From: Sedimentisphaerales bacterium
GTDB taxonomy: Bacteria > Planctomycetota > Phycisphaerae > Sedimentisphaerales > SM23-30
Length of the DNA: 61,423 nt
Assembly (NCBI GenBank): GCA_016934515.1
Contig: JAFGSR010000139.1
Location: 1-61,423, forward strand
Direction: 5' to 3'
In this document: positions 34,442 to 43,999 of the stretch, one piece after another
Layout of the letters: the number at the start of each line of letters is the position of its first letter
How positions within the stretch are numbered: the stretch's first letter is position 1
Notes under the pieces: generated by a model
Database searches by the model: none
Seen by the model: the letters and a program-made list of their open reading frames with translations, nothing else
Told to the model about the DNA's origin: nothing
Position numbers and translations under genes: made by a program

Positions 34442-36892
34442 ATGGCAAAATCAGCCAAAATCGCTTGGGGAATTGACGTTGGTAATTGTTCGCTAAAGGC
34501 CCTCAAAATTGCCGCTTCTTCTGAAGGAGTTGAGGTCCTGGATTTTGCGGTAATTGAACACGAGAAGATTCTCTCCCAGCCCGACATTGAGCCGGAACAG
34601 CGCCGGGAGTTGATCGTCAAGGCCCTTTCTGACTTCATTAGCGAACACGACATTGGCAAAATTCCGGTAGTGGTTTCGGTTCCCGGGCAAAGCAGTTTTG
34701 CCCGTTTTATCAAATTGCCTCCGGTCGAGCCCAAGCGGATTCCCGAAATTGTTCGTTATGAAGCGATTCAGCAGATACCCTTTGACATTAATGATGTCGA
34801 ATGGGACTGGCAGGCGTTTACCACCACGGATAATCCGGAAGTGGAAGTGGGAATTTTCGCAATGAAAAGGGAACTGGTTTCCCAGGCTCTGGAACCTTTT
34901 TTCCTGGCCAAGTGTCCCGTAAGTCAGGTTCAAATGGCCCCGATGGCGCTGTATAACTTTTTCACTTTTGACCAGAAACAAAAGAAACTTTCGGCCGGCA
35001 AGGAAGCGAACATCTTGCTCGATATCGGGGCCGAAAACACCGACCTGGTGATAGCTGACGGCCAGCGGGTCTGGCAGCGCAGTATTCCGATCGGCGGCAA
35101 CCAGTTCACCGCAGCGGTGCAAAAAGCCTTTAAATTGGGCTTCACCAAAGCTGAAGGCATTAAACGCACTGCAAACACCAGCAAATATGCTCGACAGATT
35201 TTTCAGGCCATGCGCTCCGTTTTCGCAGACCTGGCCGCGGAAATCCAGAGATCGCTGGGATTCTACAGCAGCAGTAATCGAGATGTGCAATTCCGCGAAG
35301 CACTAGCGCTGGGATCAGCCTTGAAACTTCCCGGTCTGAGTAAATTTCTCCAGCAGAGTCTTTCGCTGCCCATCAAACGCCTGGATAGTTTTGAATCCGT
35401 AAAGCTGTCTCCGGATGTTTCAATGTCGCAGTTTTCGGAAAATATTTCCGCTCTGGGAGTGGCTTACGGCTTGGCCCTGCAGGGAATTGGCCGAGTGTCG
35501 ATCGAAAGCAACCTGCTGCCGAGAGATATCGCACGTCGCGGCATCTGGCAACAAAAGAAACGTATGATTGTGGCCGCCTGTGGAATTTTCGCCGCCGCGT
35601 CTCTGTTGAATCTGTTTCAGGCATTTTCGGTAAGTTCAAGCATTGGCTCGAAAGATACCGGAACCAACAAAAGCCAGATTAATACCATAACTGCTGGATT
35701 GAATAGCAGATCATCGGAAAAGTCAAAATTCGAAAATACCATATCCACCGCTAAGGATGAAATCAATAAATGCGCACAGTTTTATCAGAACCGTGACCTT
35801 AATCAGGAGGTCCTGGACGCAATAATAATGTGTTTGCCCAACGAGAAAAATACTCCGGATCAGGCAGACCTTTATAAGGCTTATGCCAGCGGCGACAAGA
35901 AAACTCTGATGGAAACGCCCAGAAATGAACGCAAACAAGTCTTCATTAATAAACTGCACCTCTGCTATGTTGACGATATCACCAAGGATATAAATTTGGC
36001 CTTACCGGGTAGCGATGGTAGTCGCGCACCAACCGTTGCTGTCCGTGTGAATGCTTCCTCAGATGAAGAAGGTGGTGGTCGCGGATTTGCGGAAGGGCGT
36101 CCTGGCTCGACTGGGGCTGGGAGCAGAAGCAGTCAGCGGGATGTGCAAAAAAAAGATGATGGCTTTGTAGTGTTGATTGAAGGCACCACGCCCCACAAGG
36201 ATAATCTGCAATTTCTGTTCACTCCGGGGGTTGAAAATCAACGGGATAAATGGGGCTTCTTTAATCGGTTGCGTTATATGGGTAAAACCAATGAAGAAAT
36301 TACCAAAGAACTGCTGCAACAGCAAACCCAGGCTAGCAAACCCGATGAGCCCGCGACAACCACCGGCCGTACCCGACGGGAAAGGACCCTTAAGCCCAAA
36401 CCTGCTGCCAAAGTCTCCAGCGAACCCAACGAACCTACGGACTCGTCACCGGTTGTCGAAACGGCCGCTGAGGCCGCTGATGCAGCGGATGCGACATCTG
36501 CCGAAAAGTCCTGGGACTCTATTTTGCAGGAGCTGCCCCTGGAAACCTATTTTGATCCGGCGGCCAACACCGAAGCATATTTTGATACTTCCCGCAAGGG
36601 GTTTCTCGAAGCAGATTCGGTTGGAGACCAGCCTGATCCTGCTTTTTTAGGAATCTACCAACAGGTAATACTGGATGAGGATCCCGCAACCGGCAAGGCG
36701 CTAACTATCGATTTGTATTTGGATCCGATGACCCGCGAACCTATTACCGCATCGCCGAAGCTGATTAATGACAATAAGGAAGTTGTCAAAAACCCGGAAA
36801 CCTCTGAACCGGTTATCGAAAAACGCGACTATTGGTTTCAGATTCGGTTTAAATTAAAGATAAAATCGCCAAAGTCAGCCGATGAAGTTTAG
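34442..36892 (+). CDS. pilM: PilM-PilN fusion protein
   Basis: An 816-residue protein joining two normally separate inner-membrane assembly parts. Residues 1-360 are an actin-like PilM (WGIDVGNCSLKALKI, then NILLDIGAENTDLVIADG). SNLLPRDIARRGIWQQ resembles the NLLP start of PilN and is followed by a single membrane segment at about 375-397. The remaining 400 residues are periplasmic, with a coiled-coil-like stretch, a Gly/Arg/Ser linker near 545-560, a Pro/Ala linker and a C-terminal beta domain. In type IV pilus and type II secretion platforms PilM binds the PilN tail, so a fusion would make this permanent. It is the first gene of a three-gene plus-strand operon. Confidence 0.85.
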   Translation: MAKSAKIAWGIDVGNCSLKALKIAASSEGVEVLDFAVIEHEKILSQPDIEPEQRRELIVKALSDFISEHDIGKIPVVVSVPGQSSFARFIKLPPVEPKRIPEIVRYEAIQQIPFDINDVEWDWQAFTTTDNPEVEVGIFAMKRELVSQALEPFFLAKCPVSQVQMAPMALYNFFTFDQKQKKLSAGKEANILLDIGAENTDLVIADGQRVWQRSIPIGGNQFTAAVQKAFKLGFTKAEGIKRTANTSKYARQIFQAMRSVFADLAAEIQRSLGFYSSSNRDVQFREALALGSALKLPGLSKFLQQSLSLPIKRLDSFESVKLSPDVSMSQFSENISALGVAYGLALQGIGRVSIESNLLPRDIARRGIWQQKKRMIVAACGIFAAASLLNLFQAFSVSSSIGSKDTGTNKSQINTITAGLNSRSSEKSKFENTISTAKDEINKCAQFYQNRDLNQEVLDAIIMCLPNEKNTPDQADLYKAYASGDKKTLMETPRNERKQVFINKLHLCYVDDITKDINLALPGSDGSRAPTVAVRVNASSDEEGGGRGFAEGRPGSTGAGSRSSQRDVQKKDDGFVVLIEGTTPHKDNLQFLFTPGVENQRDKWGFFNRLRYMGKTNEEITKELLQQQTQASKPDEPATTTGRTRRERTLKPKPAAKVSSEPNEPTDSSPVVETAAEAADAADATSAEKSWDSILQELPLETYFDPAANTEAYFDTSRKGFLEADSVGDQPDPAFLGIYQQVILDEDPATGKALTIDLYLDPMTREPITASPKLINDNKEVVKNPETSEPVIEKRDYWFQIRFKLKIKSPKSADEV

Positions 36893-37000
36893 CCAATAGT
36901 AAATTGAATTGTCGTAAACTTGACCAGAAGATGCTTGAAATGACAATCGAATAAAAAGCTTTACTGGGATCGGTAAAAATAATTGTACAGGAATATGAAT

Positions 37001-38464
37001 ATGGGATTTTTAAAAAAAAATGTTTTTCTGTTCGCTTGCCTTGGTATCATTCTGGCCGGCGGGGGTATCTTCGCTTTTAGCATGATGAAACAGAAGTCCA
37101 ACCAGGAAGAACTGAAAAAACTTTCAACTCTTTGTAATGGAGTTAACAGTCTGGGCAGTCAAGTTGTTTATGATGCCGAGTTGAAAAAACTTGAAGAAAT
37201 AGCCAATCAAGCTAAATCGGCACAGCAAACAGCGATCAATAAGGCGATTCAGACCTCACGGCGAAATCTGCTCTCCAGCCAGGTTTTTCCCAACTTGAAA
37301 AATTCCCTCGAAAAAGATATCCATTTTCAAGAATTCGCCCGAAATTATGTCGCTTTTATTGATGGCCTGTTGGTCGATTTGAAAGCGGGTGAAAACCTCT
37401 CCGCCGAACAGACTCAAGCTATTAGAGATCGCTATCTGAAAACTGCTGAAGGAACCACGTCGGAGAATTCCGATCAGAAACAACAGGATCATATTCAAAT
37501 GCTGATTGCTGGTGAACGCAAAGATCACGCCGAAAAAATATCGGTTTATGCCGATCACTTCGCTTTTTGCGGTTATTATCACTGGAAAACTTTGCCTACT
37601 GGAACTGAAGATGAATTGCTTTATGACAGCTGGCTTACTCAGGTCGCGGCTTGGGTCCAGCAGGATGTTGTTCAATCTATTAAACAACTAAACAGCTCTG
37701 CTGAATCGGTTGTTGACGCTCCCGTAAAACGCCTGGTCTCCATTGGCTTTGGCGGCGGAAGTTTCCTGACCCAGCCGACTCGGCAGGAAACTCTTCCGGT
37801 TAATAATATCACCGGCATTCAACGTGCGCCCGGGTCCGAATACTTTCTGCCGGCTTATGTAACACAAAACAAAATAGGCCGAGCCGCAGCGGCCGGGGCA
37901 ACTGAAGCTGCGTTCCAAAACGAAATGGTTACGCCCTACACCGGAAACGCCTGCAATGACGAAATTGACGTTATCCATTTTTCACTTGAGGTTATCGCCG
38001 ACTCCGAAAAAATCAATGAACTTATCAATGTCCTGCAAAGTCCAAAATTTGAACTCGACGATACCACCCAAACCAAAAATAATGAGCGCAACCAGATAAC
38101 CGTTTTGGGTGTAAATATTGATCCTGTCAATATCCAGGCCGAACTTGATTCCGGTTTCTATTATGGCCGGGCCGATGCTAAACTGCTTACCATTATCTGT
38201 GAGTATTTCTTCTTTAAATCAGGGTATGAGAGTGAAAATCAAAACTGGATACCTCGACTGGTTGCTGATGTTCGCGACGGCGTAAAGCCGTCACCGGCTC
38301 CTTCTCGGGCAACTTTTGGAACCCGGCCCAGAGGGGCTGGTTCCGGTAGGAGTGTTAGTCCTTCACGAGGACGATCGTTAACTCCAGGACGTCCGGGTGC
38401 TCCGGGCCGTCCGGGTGGAACGGCGCCCATAAGAGATGAAGAAATGTTGGAAGAGAGAAGATAA
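37001..38464 (+). CDS. PilO/Amuc_1100-like single-pass membrane protein
   Basis: From ATG 37001 (AGGA 8 bases before) this is 487 residues. It has an N-terminal membrane anchor (NVFLFACLGIILAGGGIFAFSM) and a long helical periplasmic stretch (about 30-130). A globular domain follows, with a late segment IHFSLEVIADSEKINELINVL typical of PilO-type folds. Size and position after PilM recall the Amuc_1100 family of Verrucomicrobia; this is resemblance, not a proven match. The C-terminus is Arg/Gly/Pro-rich (GRSLTPGRPGAPGRPGG). An open TTG at 36983 is an unlikely start. Confidence 0.7.
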   Translation: MGFLKKNVFLFACLGIILAGGGIFAFSMMKQKSNQEELKKLSTLCNGVNSLGSQVVYDAELKKLEEIANQAKSAQQTAINKAIQTSRRNLLSSQVFPNLKNSLEKDIHFQEFARNYVAFIDGLLVDLKAGENLSAEQTQAIRDRYLKTAEGTTSENSDQKQQDHIQMLIAGERKDHAEKISVYADHFAFCGYYHWKTLPTGTEDELLYDSWLTQVAAWVQQDVVQSIKQLNSSAESVVDAPVKRLVSIGFGGGSFLTQPTRQETLPVNNITGIQRAPGSEYFLPAYVTQNKIGRAAAAGATEAAFQNEMVTPYTGNACNDEIDVIHFSLEVIADSEKINELINVLQSPKFELDDTTQTKNNERNQITVLGVNIDPVNIQAELDSGFYYGRADAKLLTIICEYFFFKSGYESENQNWIPRLVADVRDGVKPSPAPSRATFGTRPRGAGSGRSVSPSRGRSLTPGRPGAPGRPGGTAPIRDEEMLEERR

Positions 38465-38624
38465 TATATAGCAAAATAGTGGTTGAAAAACTGGGCTTCC
38501 CTTGAAGACCGGGCTTGGCCAACAGCAACCTGTTTACTAAATAATATATATATTACCCGGTTAATGGCCCCGAATCCAAAACCATGGTAATAAAAACATG
38601 CAAAAGGTGATCCGGAGATAAATC

Positions 38625-40445
38625 ATGGCTAAAAAACAAAGCATGAATATAATTGAAGCGCATATCGATAAAGTATTTCTGGTTATTGCTGCTGCTGTGA
38701 TATTGTGGGTGATATATTCCAGCCTTATCAAGGCTCCCGGGGTGGAGTTTCAGGGACAAACCATGTCGCCCACTGAAGCAACCCTAAAAGCCGTTGAAAT
38801 CGCTCAAAATGCGAAAAACCGGCAATCTCAGACTCCGCCAAAATTGCCAACCGGAAGTGATTTGGGAGACGTTAATTTTGTCGATGTACCATTATTTACC
38901 TCTGATAACCGCACTTCTCTGGGGCCTCCGAACGATCCCGGACAAACCAAAAAGCGTATTACCCAGCCCGTCGAACTGCCTGCAATTACCAATCTTGCCG
39001 ATGCTACTCTTGGTTACTATCAGACGGTAACTTATGTGCCCGACGACCAGGGCATTGATCAGGCCAAAGAAATCGATTTCGTCTCCGTCGAAGCAACCTT
39101 GCCCTTAGCTCAGATAAAAAGTCTTTTCAAGGCCAAGCTGGTTGATAATCCCCAGGTCACCATTCCCGTTAAGTTTAATGAACCGGTTTTCGTGGCCGTG
39201 GAGCTCCAACACTCTCGCCTTTTGTCCGACGGTAGCTGGGGAGGATGGGAATCTGTAGATCGCTTGGCTATTGATCCTATGGCCGATAAAAAACTCAACT
39301 CCCAGAAATCATCTGATTATTCCAATATTGAACTCGAAGTGTTGTACGAACAGCGAAAAAATCCCGGTTTTCAGATTAATGTTCTCCAGCCGCCGGCTTA
39401 TGCTATGACCGATGGCAGTGCCTGGCTCCCGCCCACAGAGAAAGCCAAAAAGGAAAAAGAACAGGAACAGGAAGCCCAAAGAACTGCCCGGCCTACTCGT
39501 GTCGGTACTCGCGGTCCCGCCTCTCGTGGCGAAAACTCACCTCGTGGCGAAAACACCATTCGTGGCGAAGCTCGTAGTCGTGGAGAGGCCAGAAGTCGTG
39601 GAGAGGCCAGAAGTCGTGGAGAGGCCAGAGGAATGCCTCCCAGCCGCGGAGAAGCCAGAGGAATGCCTCCCAGCCGTGGAGAGGAGACCAGAGAAATGCC
39701 TGAAAGAAGCGGCAGGTCTATGGCGGAAATGGAGGAAGGCCGTGGGGCTCCAATTAGGCCTGGTTTCAGGACGCCTGCTGCTGTCGGAAGACCTGGAATT
39801 CGCGGAGCCGTCGTTCAGCAATCCATTACCGAAGCGGAAAAGTTATTCCAGAACGAACAAATTAAAATTTGGGCTCATGACGAAGGTGTCCAGCCCGGTG
39901 AGGTCTATCGCTATCGGATTAAAGTTGGTGTTTTTAATCCTCTCGCGGGTACCGACAGGTTTACTCCGGAGCAAAAAAACTTGCAAAATGACGTTATTCT
40001 CTGGTCAACTTATGTTGTCACTCAGAAAATGGTCCGCATTCCGGAGCGGATACTGTTTTTCCCCAAACCCGGATCCGCCGACCAGGCCGTCGCCAGCTTT
40101 GATGTTTATCGCCGGCACCAGGGCCGATGGTACAATCGTGCTTTTTCGGTTACTCCCGGTGCGGTTCTCGGGCAGGTCTCCGTGCCTAAATTGAATAATC
40201 CCACCTCAACAACGCCGATTCAAATAGATTTCTCCACCAATGCTACCATTCTAGATATCATCCCCAATTGTACTCACTGGTATCGCAGTGGTAATGCAAT
40301 GAATTCCATACAGGCAACTGACATAATCGTTCAACTCGCCGACGGTACCATAACCAGGTTGTGTGCCGACAAACGCTGCTGGACTCAGCAGCAAAAAGAC
40401 CAACTCTCCGGCGTTACCAAACAAATCAGGGATACTCAGGGTTGA
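38625..40445 (+). CDS. Single-pass protein with RGE repeats, third member of the pil-like operon
   Basis: A 606-residue protein. One membrane segment (VFLVIAAAVILWVIYSSL, about 16-34) anchors a periplasmic body. Residues about 290-390 are low complexity, with hexapeptides RSRGEA and decapeptides SRGEARGMPP in tandem. A C-terminal beta-rich domain follows (VYRYRIKVGVFNPLAG). In position it could replace PilP, which links the inner platform to the secretin, but no family was recognised. GGAG precedes ATG 38625. No secretin gene follows. Confidence 0.7.
   Translation: MAKKQSMNIIEAHIDKVFLVIAAAVILWVIYSSLIKAPGVEFQGQTMSPTEATLKAVEIAQNAKNRQSQTPPKLPTGSDLGDVNFVDVPLFTSDNRTSLGPPNDPGQTKKRITQPVELPAITNLADATLGYYQTVTYVPDDQGIDQAKEIDFVSVEATLPLAQIKSLFKAKLVDNPQVTIPVKFNEPVFVAVELQHSRLLSDGSWGGWESVDRLAIDPMADKKLNSQKSSDYSNIELEVLYEQRKNPGFQINVLQPPAYAMTDGSAWLPPTEKAKKEKEQEQEAQRTARPTRVGTRGPASRGENSPRGENTIRGEARSRGEARSRGEARSRGEARGMPPSRGEARGMPPSRGEETREMPERSGRSMAEMEEGRGAPIRPGFRTPAAVGRPGIRGAVVQQSITEAEKLFQNEQIKIWAHDEGVQPGEVYRYRIKVGVFNPLAGTDRFTPEQKNLQNDVILWSTYVVTQKMVRIPERILFFPKPGSADQAVASFDVYRRHQGRWYNRAFSVTPGAVLGQVSVPKLNNPTSTTPIQIDFSTNATILDIIPNCTHWYRSGNAMNSIQATDIIVQLADGTITRLCADKRCWTQQQKDQLSGVTKQIRDTQG
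39576..39683 (+). repeat. Coding tandem repeat in the RGE linker
   Basis: Three perfect or near-perfect 18-base units (39576-39629) encode RSRGEA-type hexapeptides. They are followed by two 30-base units encoding SRGEARGMPP-type decapeptides (39630 to about 39683). All keep the frame, so copy-number change would alter linker length without truncation. Confidence 0.8.
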
Positions 40446-40505
40446 TTTGCCTGCCAAATTTGGGTCTTTTAAAACAAAACGGTCTTTTAAAACTTAGTTT
40501 AATCC

Positions 40506-40541
40506 TATAAAAAAACTCCAGGATCAACCTGGAGTTTTTTT
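40506..40541. terminator. Strong bidirectional intrinsic terminator
   Basis: ACTCCAGG at 40515-40522 pairs with CCTGGAGT at 40528-40535 around a 5-base loop. It is flanked by an A-run on the left and a T-run on the right, so it can stop both the pil-like operon (plus) and the membrane gene at 40586 (minus). Confidence 0.85.
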
Positions 40542-40585
40542 GCTTATCGATGACCGCGGACCACCCCGTTTGCTTCGGGGATACA

Positions 40586-41326
40586 TTACAAATCAATCAG
40601 GCTGGCATCTGCCGGGGCCGGCGGTTCAATGTTTTTCGTCAGGCGTAATATTATTGAGCGCGATGCCCGGTGACTTTTACTCTGGGCAATGACCAGTAAC
40701 AACAACCCCAAAAGCCAAAAGCCCGTAAACCTGCCATAGTAAAAAATTAAGTCGGTCTGAGAATTCTTGAATGCGTAGGCGTCTATCAATTGATCATAAT
40801 TGAACACCACCAGGTTGGTGTTTATCTCAATCATCCCCTGCCACCAGGGAATAACAATTACCATAAATATCAGCGACAGGAAAAACGCCTTGGTTAAATC
40901 CGACAAACCGCCCAGGCCGCCCGCCAGTGAAATCTTGATGCCCATTAGCAGACTCAGGCAGTACAAAAGCGATACAAATATCAACATAAAATTCCACGCA
41001 CTAAAGCTCCCCTGAATAAAGCCGTCAATCACCCTGGCCCATTGCTGCTGATCAAATTCATCGTCAACTGGAGCGTTGTCATCAGCGACACTAATAAAAA
41101 TCGCCTGCCCGTTCTTTGCCGGTCCCTGCATGAAGGTTATGTCGACATTATCACCTTTGTTGATTGCCGAATCGACCATACCCAGGTCAACCGCCCAGAA
41201 ACATGCCTGGATGATCAGCATCCCCAGCAGCAGCAATACAAAAAAAAGGTTCTTGGCTTGTCGAAAAACATTGAATGCTTCCAACGCATCCGATGACTGT
41301 CTGTCCAGCTTATTGGGAATATTCAT
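40586..41326 (-). CDS. Multi-pass membrane protein of unknown function
   Basis: From ATG 41326 (AGGA 8 bases before on the minus strand) this is 246 residues with about four membrane segments: NLFFVLLLLGMLIIQACF, NFMLIFVSLLYCLSLLMGI, AFFLSLIFMVIVIPWW and GFWLLGLLLLVIA. A periplasmic-type loop lies between the first two. I recognise no family. The frame is open upstream to 41386, but that part has no ribosome-binding site. It converges on the pil-like operon, and a terminator separates them. Confidence 0.65.
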   Translation of the reverse strand: MNIPNKLDRQSSDALEAFNVFRQAKNLFFVLLLLGMLIIQACFWAVDLGMVDSAINKGDNVDITFMQGPAKNGQAIFISVADDNAPVDDEFDQQQWARVIDGFIQGSFSAWNFMLIFVSLLYCLSLLMGIKISLAGGLGGLSDLTKAFFLSLIFMVIVIPWWQGMIEINTNLVVFNYDQLIDAYAFKNSQTDLIFYYGRFTGFWLLGLLLLVIAQSKSHRASRSIILRLTKNIEPPAPADASLIDL

Positions 41327-41579
41327 TTTCAGCGTCCTTTCTGTAACCGCACATTTGGTTTTTGACTGCTTTGGCGAAATTCTCAAAGGCTATCATAGGA
41401 CTCTGGCTGGGGAACTGTCAATTATTTTCCCTTTTAGCTGATCCAGGGCGGTTTTCCATTGCCAAATCCACCCGTCCGGGATAACATTAAACTTGTTAAG
41501 CCATTATCAGATGGGTATTTTACGGATATCAGACGATAGTTTCTTATGGGACTATCTCTGGCTTGCGGAGTTTGGTGTT

Positions 41580-42047
41580 ATGCAACTTATTGATATACTG
41601 GAACTTAGTTGTGTTAAAGTGCCTTTGGAGGCCGCGGATAAGCCCCAGGCCATTATCGAGTTGGTTAAACTTCTCAATCAGAACGGAAAAATCAACGATT
41701 ATCAAATTGCCTGTCAGGCCGTGATTGATCGCGAAGCCGTCCGCAGTACCGGCGTTGGTCAGGGATTTGCCATCCCTCACGGCAAAACCCCTGCCGTGGA
41801 CAACATCGTCATGGCCGTGGGAAAACTTAAAGATCCGATTGACTTCGACAGCATCGATTCCCAGCCCGTCTCCATAATTGTGCTGCTGGTTTCACCGGTA
41901 CATCAGACTGGCCCGCATATCCAGGCCCTCGCCCGCATCAGCAGAATCATGACCAGTTCCCAGGCCCGCCAGAAGCTCCATGATTGCACCACTCCCGAAG
42001 AACTCTACAAAATCATCGCCGACCACGAAAATCCCAACGACTCCTGA
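41580..42047 (+). CDS. PTS EIIA component (PtsN/fructose type)
   Basis: A 155-residue EIIA of the mannitol/fructose/PtsN class. The phosphorylated histidine is H67 in GFAIPHGKT. I use ATG 41580, which follows GGAG by 9 bases and gives the usual N-terminus MQLIDILEL. No EI, HPr or EIIBC gene is nearby, and planctomycetes often have incomplete PTS sets, so a regulatory PtsN-like role is more likely than sugar uptake. Confidence 0.88.
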   Translation: MQLIDILELSCVKVPLEAADKPQAIIELVKLLNQNGKINDYQIACQAVIDREAVRSTGVGQGFAIPHGKTPAVDNIVMAVGKLKDPIDFDSIDSQPVSIIVLLVSPVHQTGPHIQALARISRIMTSSQARQKLHDCTTPEELYKIIADHENPNDS

Positions 42048-42086
42048 ACAAAAACCCCATCTTTTCATCGATATTTGAAAACAACC

Positions 42087-42103
42087 ATCCGCCAATGGCG
42101 GAT
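42087..42103. other. Hairpin between convergent ptsN-like and SH3 genes
   Basis: ATCCGCC-AAT-GGCGGAT is a perfect 7-bp stem, followed on the plus strand by an interrupted T-rich stretch (TTAATTTTGAATTTTT). It may end transcription of the EIIA gene. Confidence 0.45.
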
Positions 42104-42138
42104 ACCTTAATTTTGAATTTTTATCTTTGATTTTTAAG

Positions 42139-43572
42139 CTAATTGCTCGCCGGTGGCAGTTCCACAATATGCGTCACCGTCAGCACTCGCGTCTTGCTGA
42201 ACGAATCGTAATGCATTTGTCCCATCATCGCCGCCGTCTTGCCGGACCATTCATTCAGATCAAGACCCGTACTGCCGGAAATAGCATAACAGTTAATATT
42301 GCCGGTCTCGTCCAGAATCAAAAATCGACGGTTTTGGTTCTCTGCCGTAAAAACCGCTGATTTCGTAATTTCTCCCTTGATAACCAGGTCACTGGCGGTC
42401 TTTCCCGCCGGCTCATTTTCGGCACTTAGCTGCTGAATCTTGCTCTCTATATTCGCCAACGTCACCTGCAACTTCTGGTCCTGCTCCTGAGATTTTTCCC
42501 AAATCTCCAACGCTCCTTCACACCTTACTAATTGTCGCATTAGTGTATCGGTAGAAGCCTTGATGGCCGGCGTTTTTGTCTGTTGGTTCAGCTTCTCGAG
42601 ATCCTGGCGAATGACGCTGAAATCCTGCTGGGAAATTGGCTTGCTGCGTTCCTCGGCCAGTTTCTTGGCCAGTTCACGGTAGGATGATTGTTCCTTGGTC
42701 ATCAGGCCCGCTTCGCCGGGTTTGCCAACCACACCGTCAGCAACCCGAGTGCTCACCTGGCTGCGAAGCTTCTCCGCATCGGCGGTGGTGCTGGGGCCGA
42801 TTTTCTTAACAAAATCAGCGGAGATGTAAAACGCCGCACCTTTGGGGCAGGCAATCTTGTAATAATCATCACGTTGACCGATCACCAAAACCCGCGATCC
42901 CCGGCCCAGTTTCATCTGAACCGATTCCGCATTGGCCGGCGGAACCTTAATGCTACCCGCCCGGACCCGAACGTTGTTACCCGTTACCACTCCCCAGAGT
43001 GCTTTTTTGCCCACTAACTCGTCAGTCGCATCGATAACCACTACCGGGGTGGTTTCTTTTGAGGGATCGGTTTCGTCAACGTCCACAGCCGTCATGGTTT
43101 TGGTGCTCTGGTCAGTTTCGTCAACGGCTGCTGTACCCTGAAGGTTTACGTATTTTTTCGAAATCCAACTGAAGCATTGCGGCGTTGGTTCGATACGCGC
43201 CCAGCCCCGCTGCACTTCCAGCACCAACACCTGCTGGTCTTTATCCAGCATAGCAGTCGGGTAGTAAACCTCCGCCGGTCCCGAACGAACTCGTACACGC
43301 TCGCCGATTATTTTGCCCAGATAAGCACCTTCGACTGTGCTAGGTTCGGCAGGGACGCTTTGGTCCGGGGTGGTTCCAACAGACGGTTCGATTTCACCGG
43401 CATCGACCTTCTCGACGACCACCGGTGCAACTTCAGCCGATGAGGGCGGTTGGATAACCACCTCTTTTGTTGGATTCTGCTCAGTCGAGCCAGACTGCCC
43501 GCTGACCATCCCCGCCAACATACCCAAAACCAACAGCAACGACCACGATACCACTTTCAATGAAACAGACAT
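42139..43572 (-). CDS. Exported protein with two bacterial SH3 domains
   Basis: A 477-residue protein. The signal peptide (VVSWSLLLVLGMLAGMVSG) is followed by a Val/Pro/Glu-rich linker. Two SH3b domains follow (GERVRVRSGPAEVYYPTAML to WISKKYVNL, and GNNVRVRAGSIKVPP to FYISADFVKK). A coiled-coil-like region comes next (RSKPISQQDFSVIRQDLEKLN, EKSQEQDQKLQVTLANIESKIQQL) and a small C-terminal beta domain. SH3b domains usually bind peptidoglycan or peptides. The ATG follows GGGAG. It may be a cell-envelope scaffold. Confidence 0.82.
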   Translation of the reverse strand: MSVSLKVVSWSLLLVLGMLAGMVSGQSGSTEQNPTKEVVIQPPSSAEVAPVVVEKVDAGEIEPSVGTTPDQSVPAEPSTVEGAYLGKIIGERVRVRSGPAEVYYPTAMLDKDQQVLVLEVQRGWARIEPTPQCFSWISKKYVNLQGTAAVDETDQSTKTMTAVDVDETDPSKETTPVVVIDATDELVGKKALWGVVTGNNVRVRAGSIKVPPANAESVQMKLGRGSRVLVIGQRDDYYKIACPKGAAFYISADFVKKIGPSTTADAEKLRSQVSTRVADGVVGKPGEAGLMTKEQSSYRELAKKLAEERSKPISQQDFSVIRQDLEKLNQQTKTPAIKASTDTLMRQLVRCEGALEIWEKSQEQDQKLQVTLANIESKIQQLSAENEPAGKTASDLVIKGEITKSAVFTAENQNRRFLILDETGNINCYAISGSTGLDLNEWSGKTAAMMGQMHYDSFSKTRVLTVTHIVELPPASN

Positions 43573-43934
43573 GATTTTCTCCCAAAAATTTCCGATTCAC
43601 ATTACCAGCAGATTATTCCAATTTCAACCAAACGCAGAGACCCGCAAAACGAAAAAGATAACTTCCGATACCTGAAACCGTGTGGTTCCCAATCGTCCGG
43701 CACCCGGCGTCTGAGACAGCTTACCGCTACGAGACCGGAGCATAACAAACCGCTCCGGTTTTGTCAATCCAAAAGCCATTTCCGACCAATCGGCCCTTGC
43801 ATATCCCCGGGCAAATGTTACAATATCGACCGAAAGTTTAGTTTTAACAGGCATTTGCGCCGGGCAGCGGCTGAAAATTCGAGATGAATGGGCTAATTTT
43901 GAAAATAACAGCTAATCAGTTCAGAAATATGCTT
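43573..43934. other. Noncoding region with one hairpin
   Basis: No supported gene. ACCGGAGC at 43734-43741 and GCTCCGGT at 43752-43759 form a perfect 8-bp stem with a 10-base loop; the following TTTTG is short. Nothing else was recognised. Confidence 0.45.
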
Positions 43935-43962
43935 TGTCAATTTGCCAAACTGACAGATAATT
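43935..43962 (+). promoter_or_regulatory. Promoter for the rhomboid gene
   Basis: TTGTCA at 43935-43940 and GATAAT at 43957-43962 are separated by 16 bases, about 38 bases upstream of the rhomboid ATG. Confidence 0.5.
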
Positions 43963-43999
43963 CCGGCAAAAGCACCTGTTCCGGGAGGGAGGCTTACCA

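Noticed and set aside
43624-43854. A 76-codon open frame on the minus strand
   Set aside because: It overlaps a hairpin and has no ribosome-binding site, family or coding bias.
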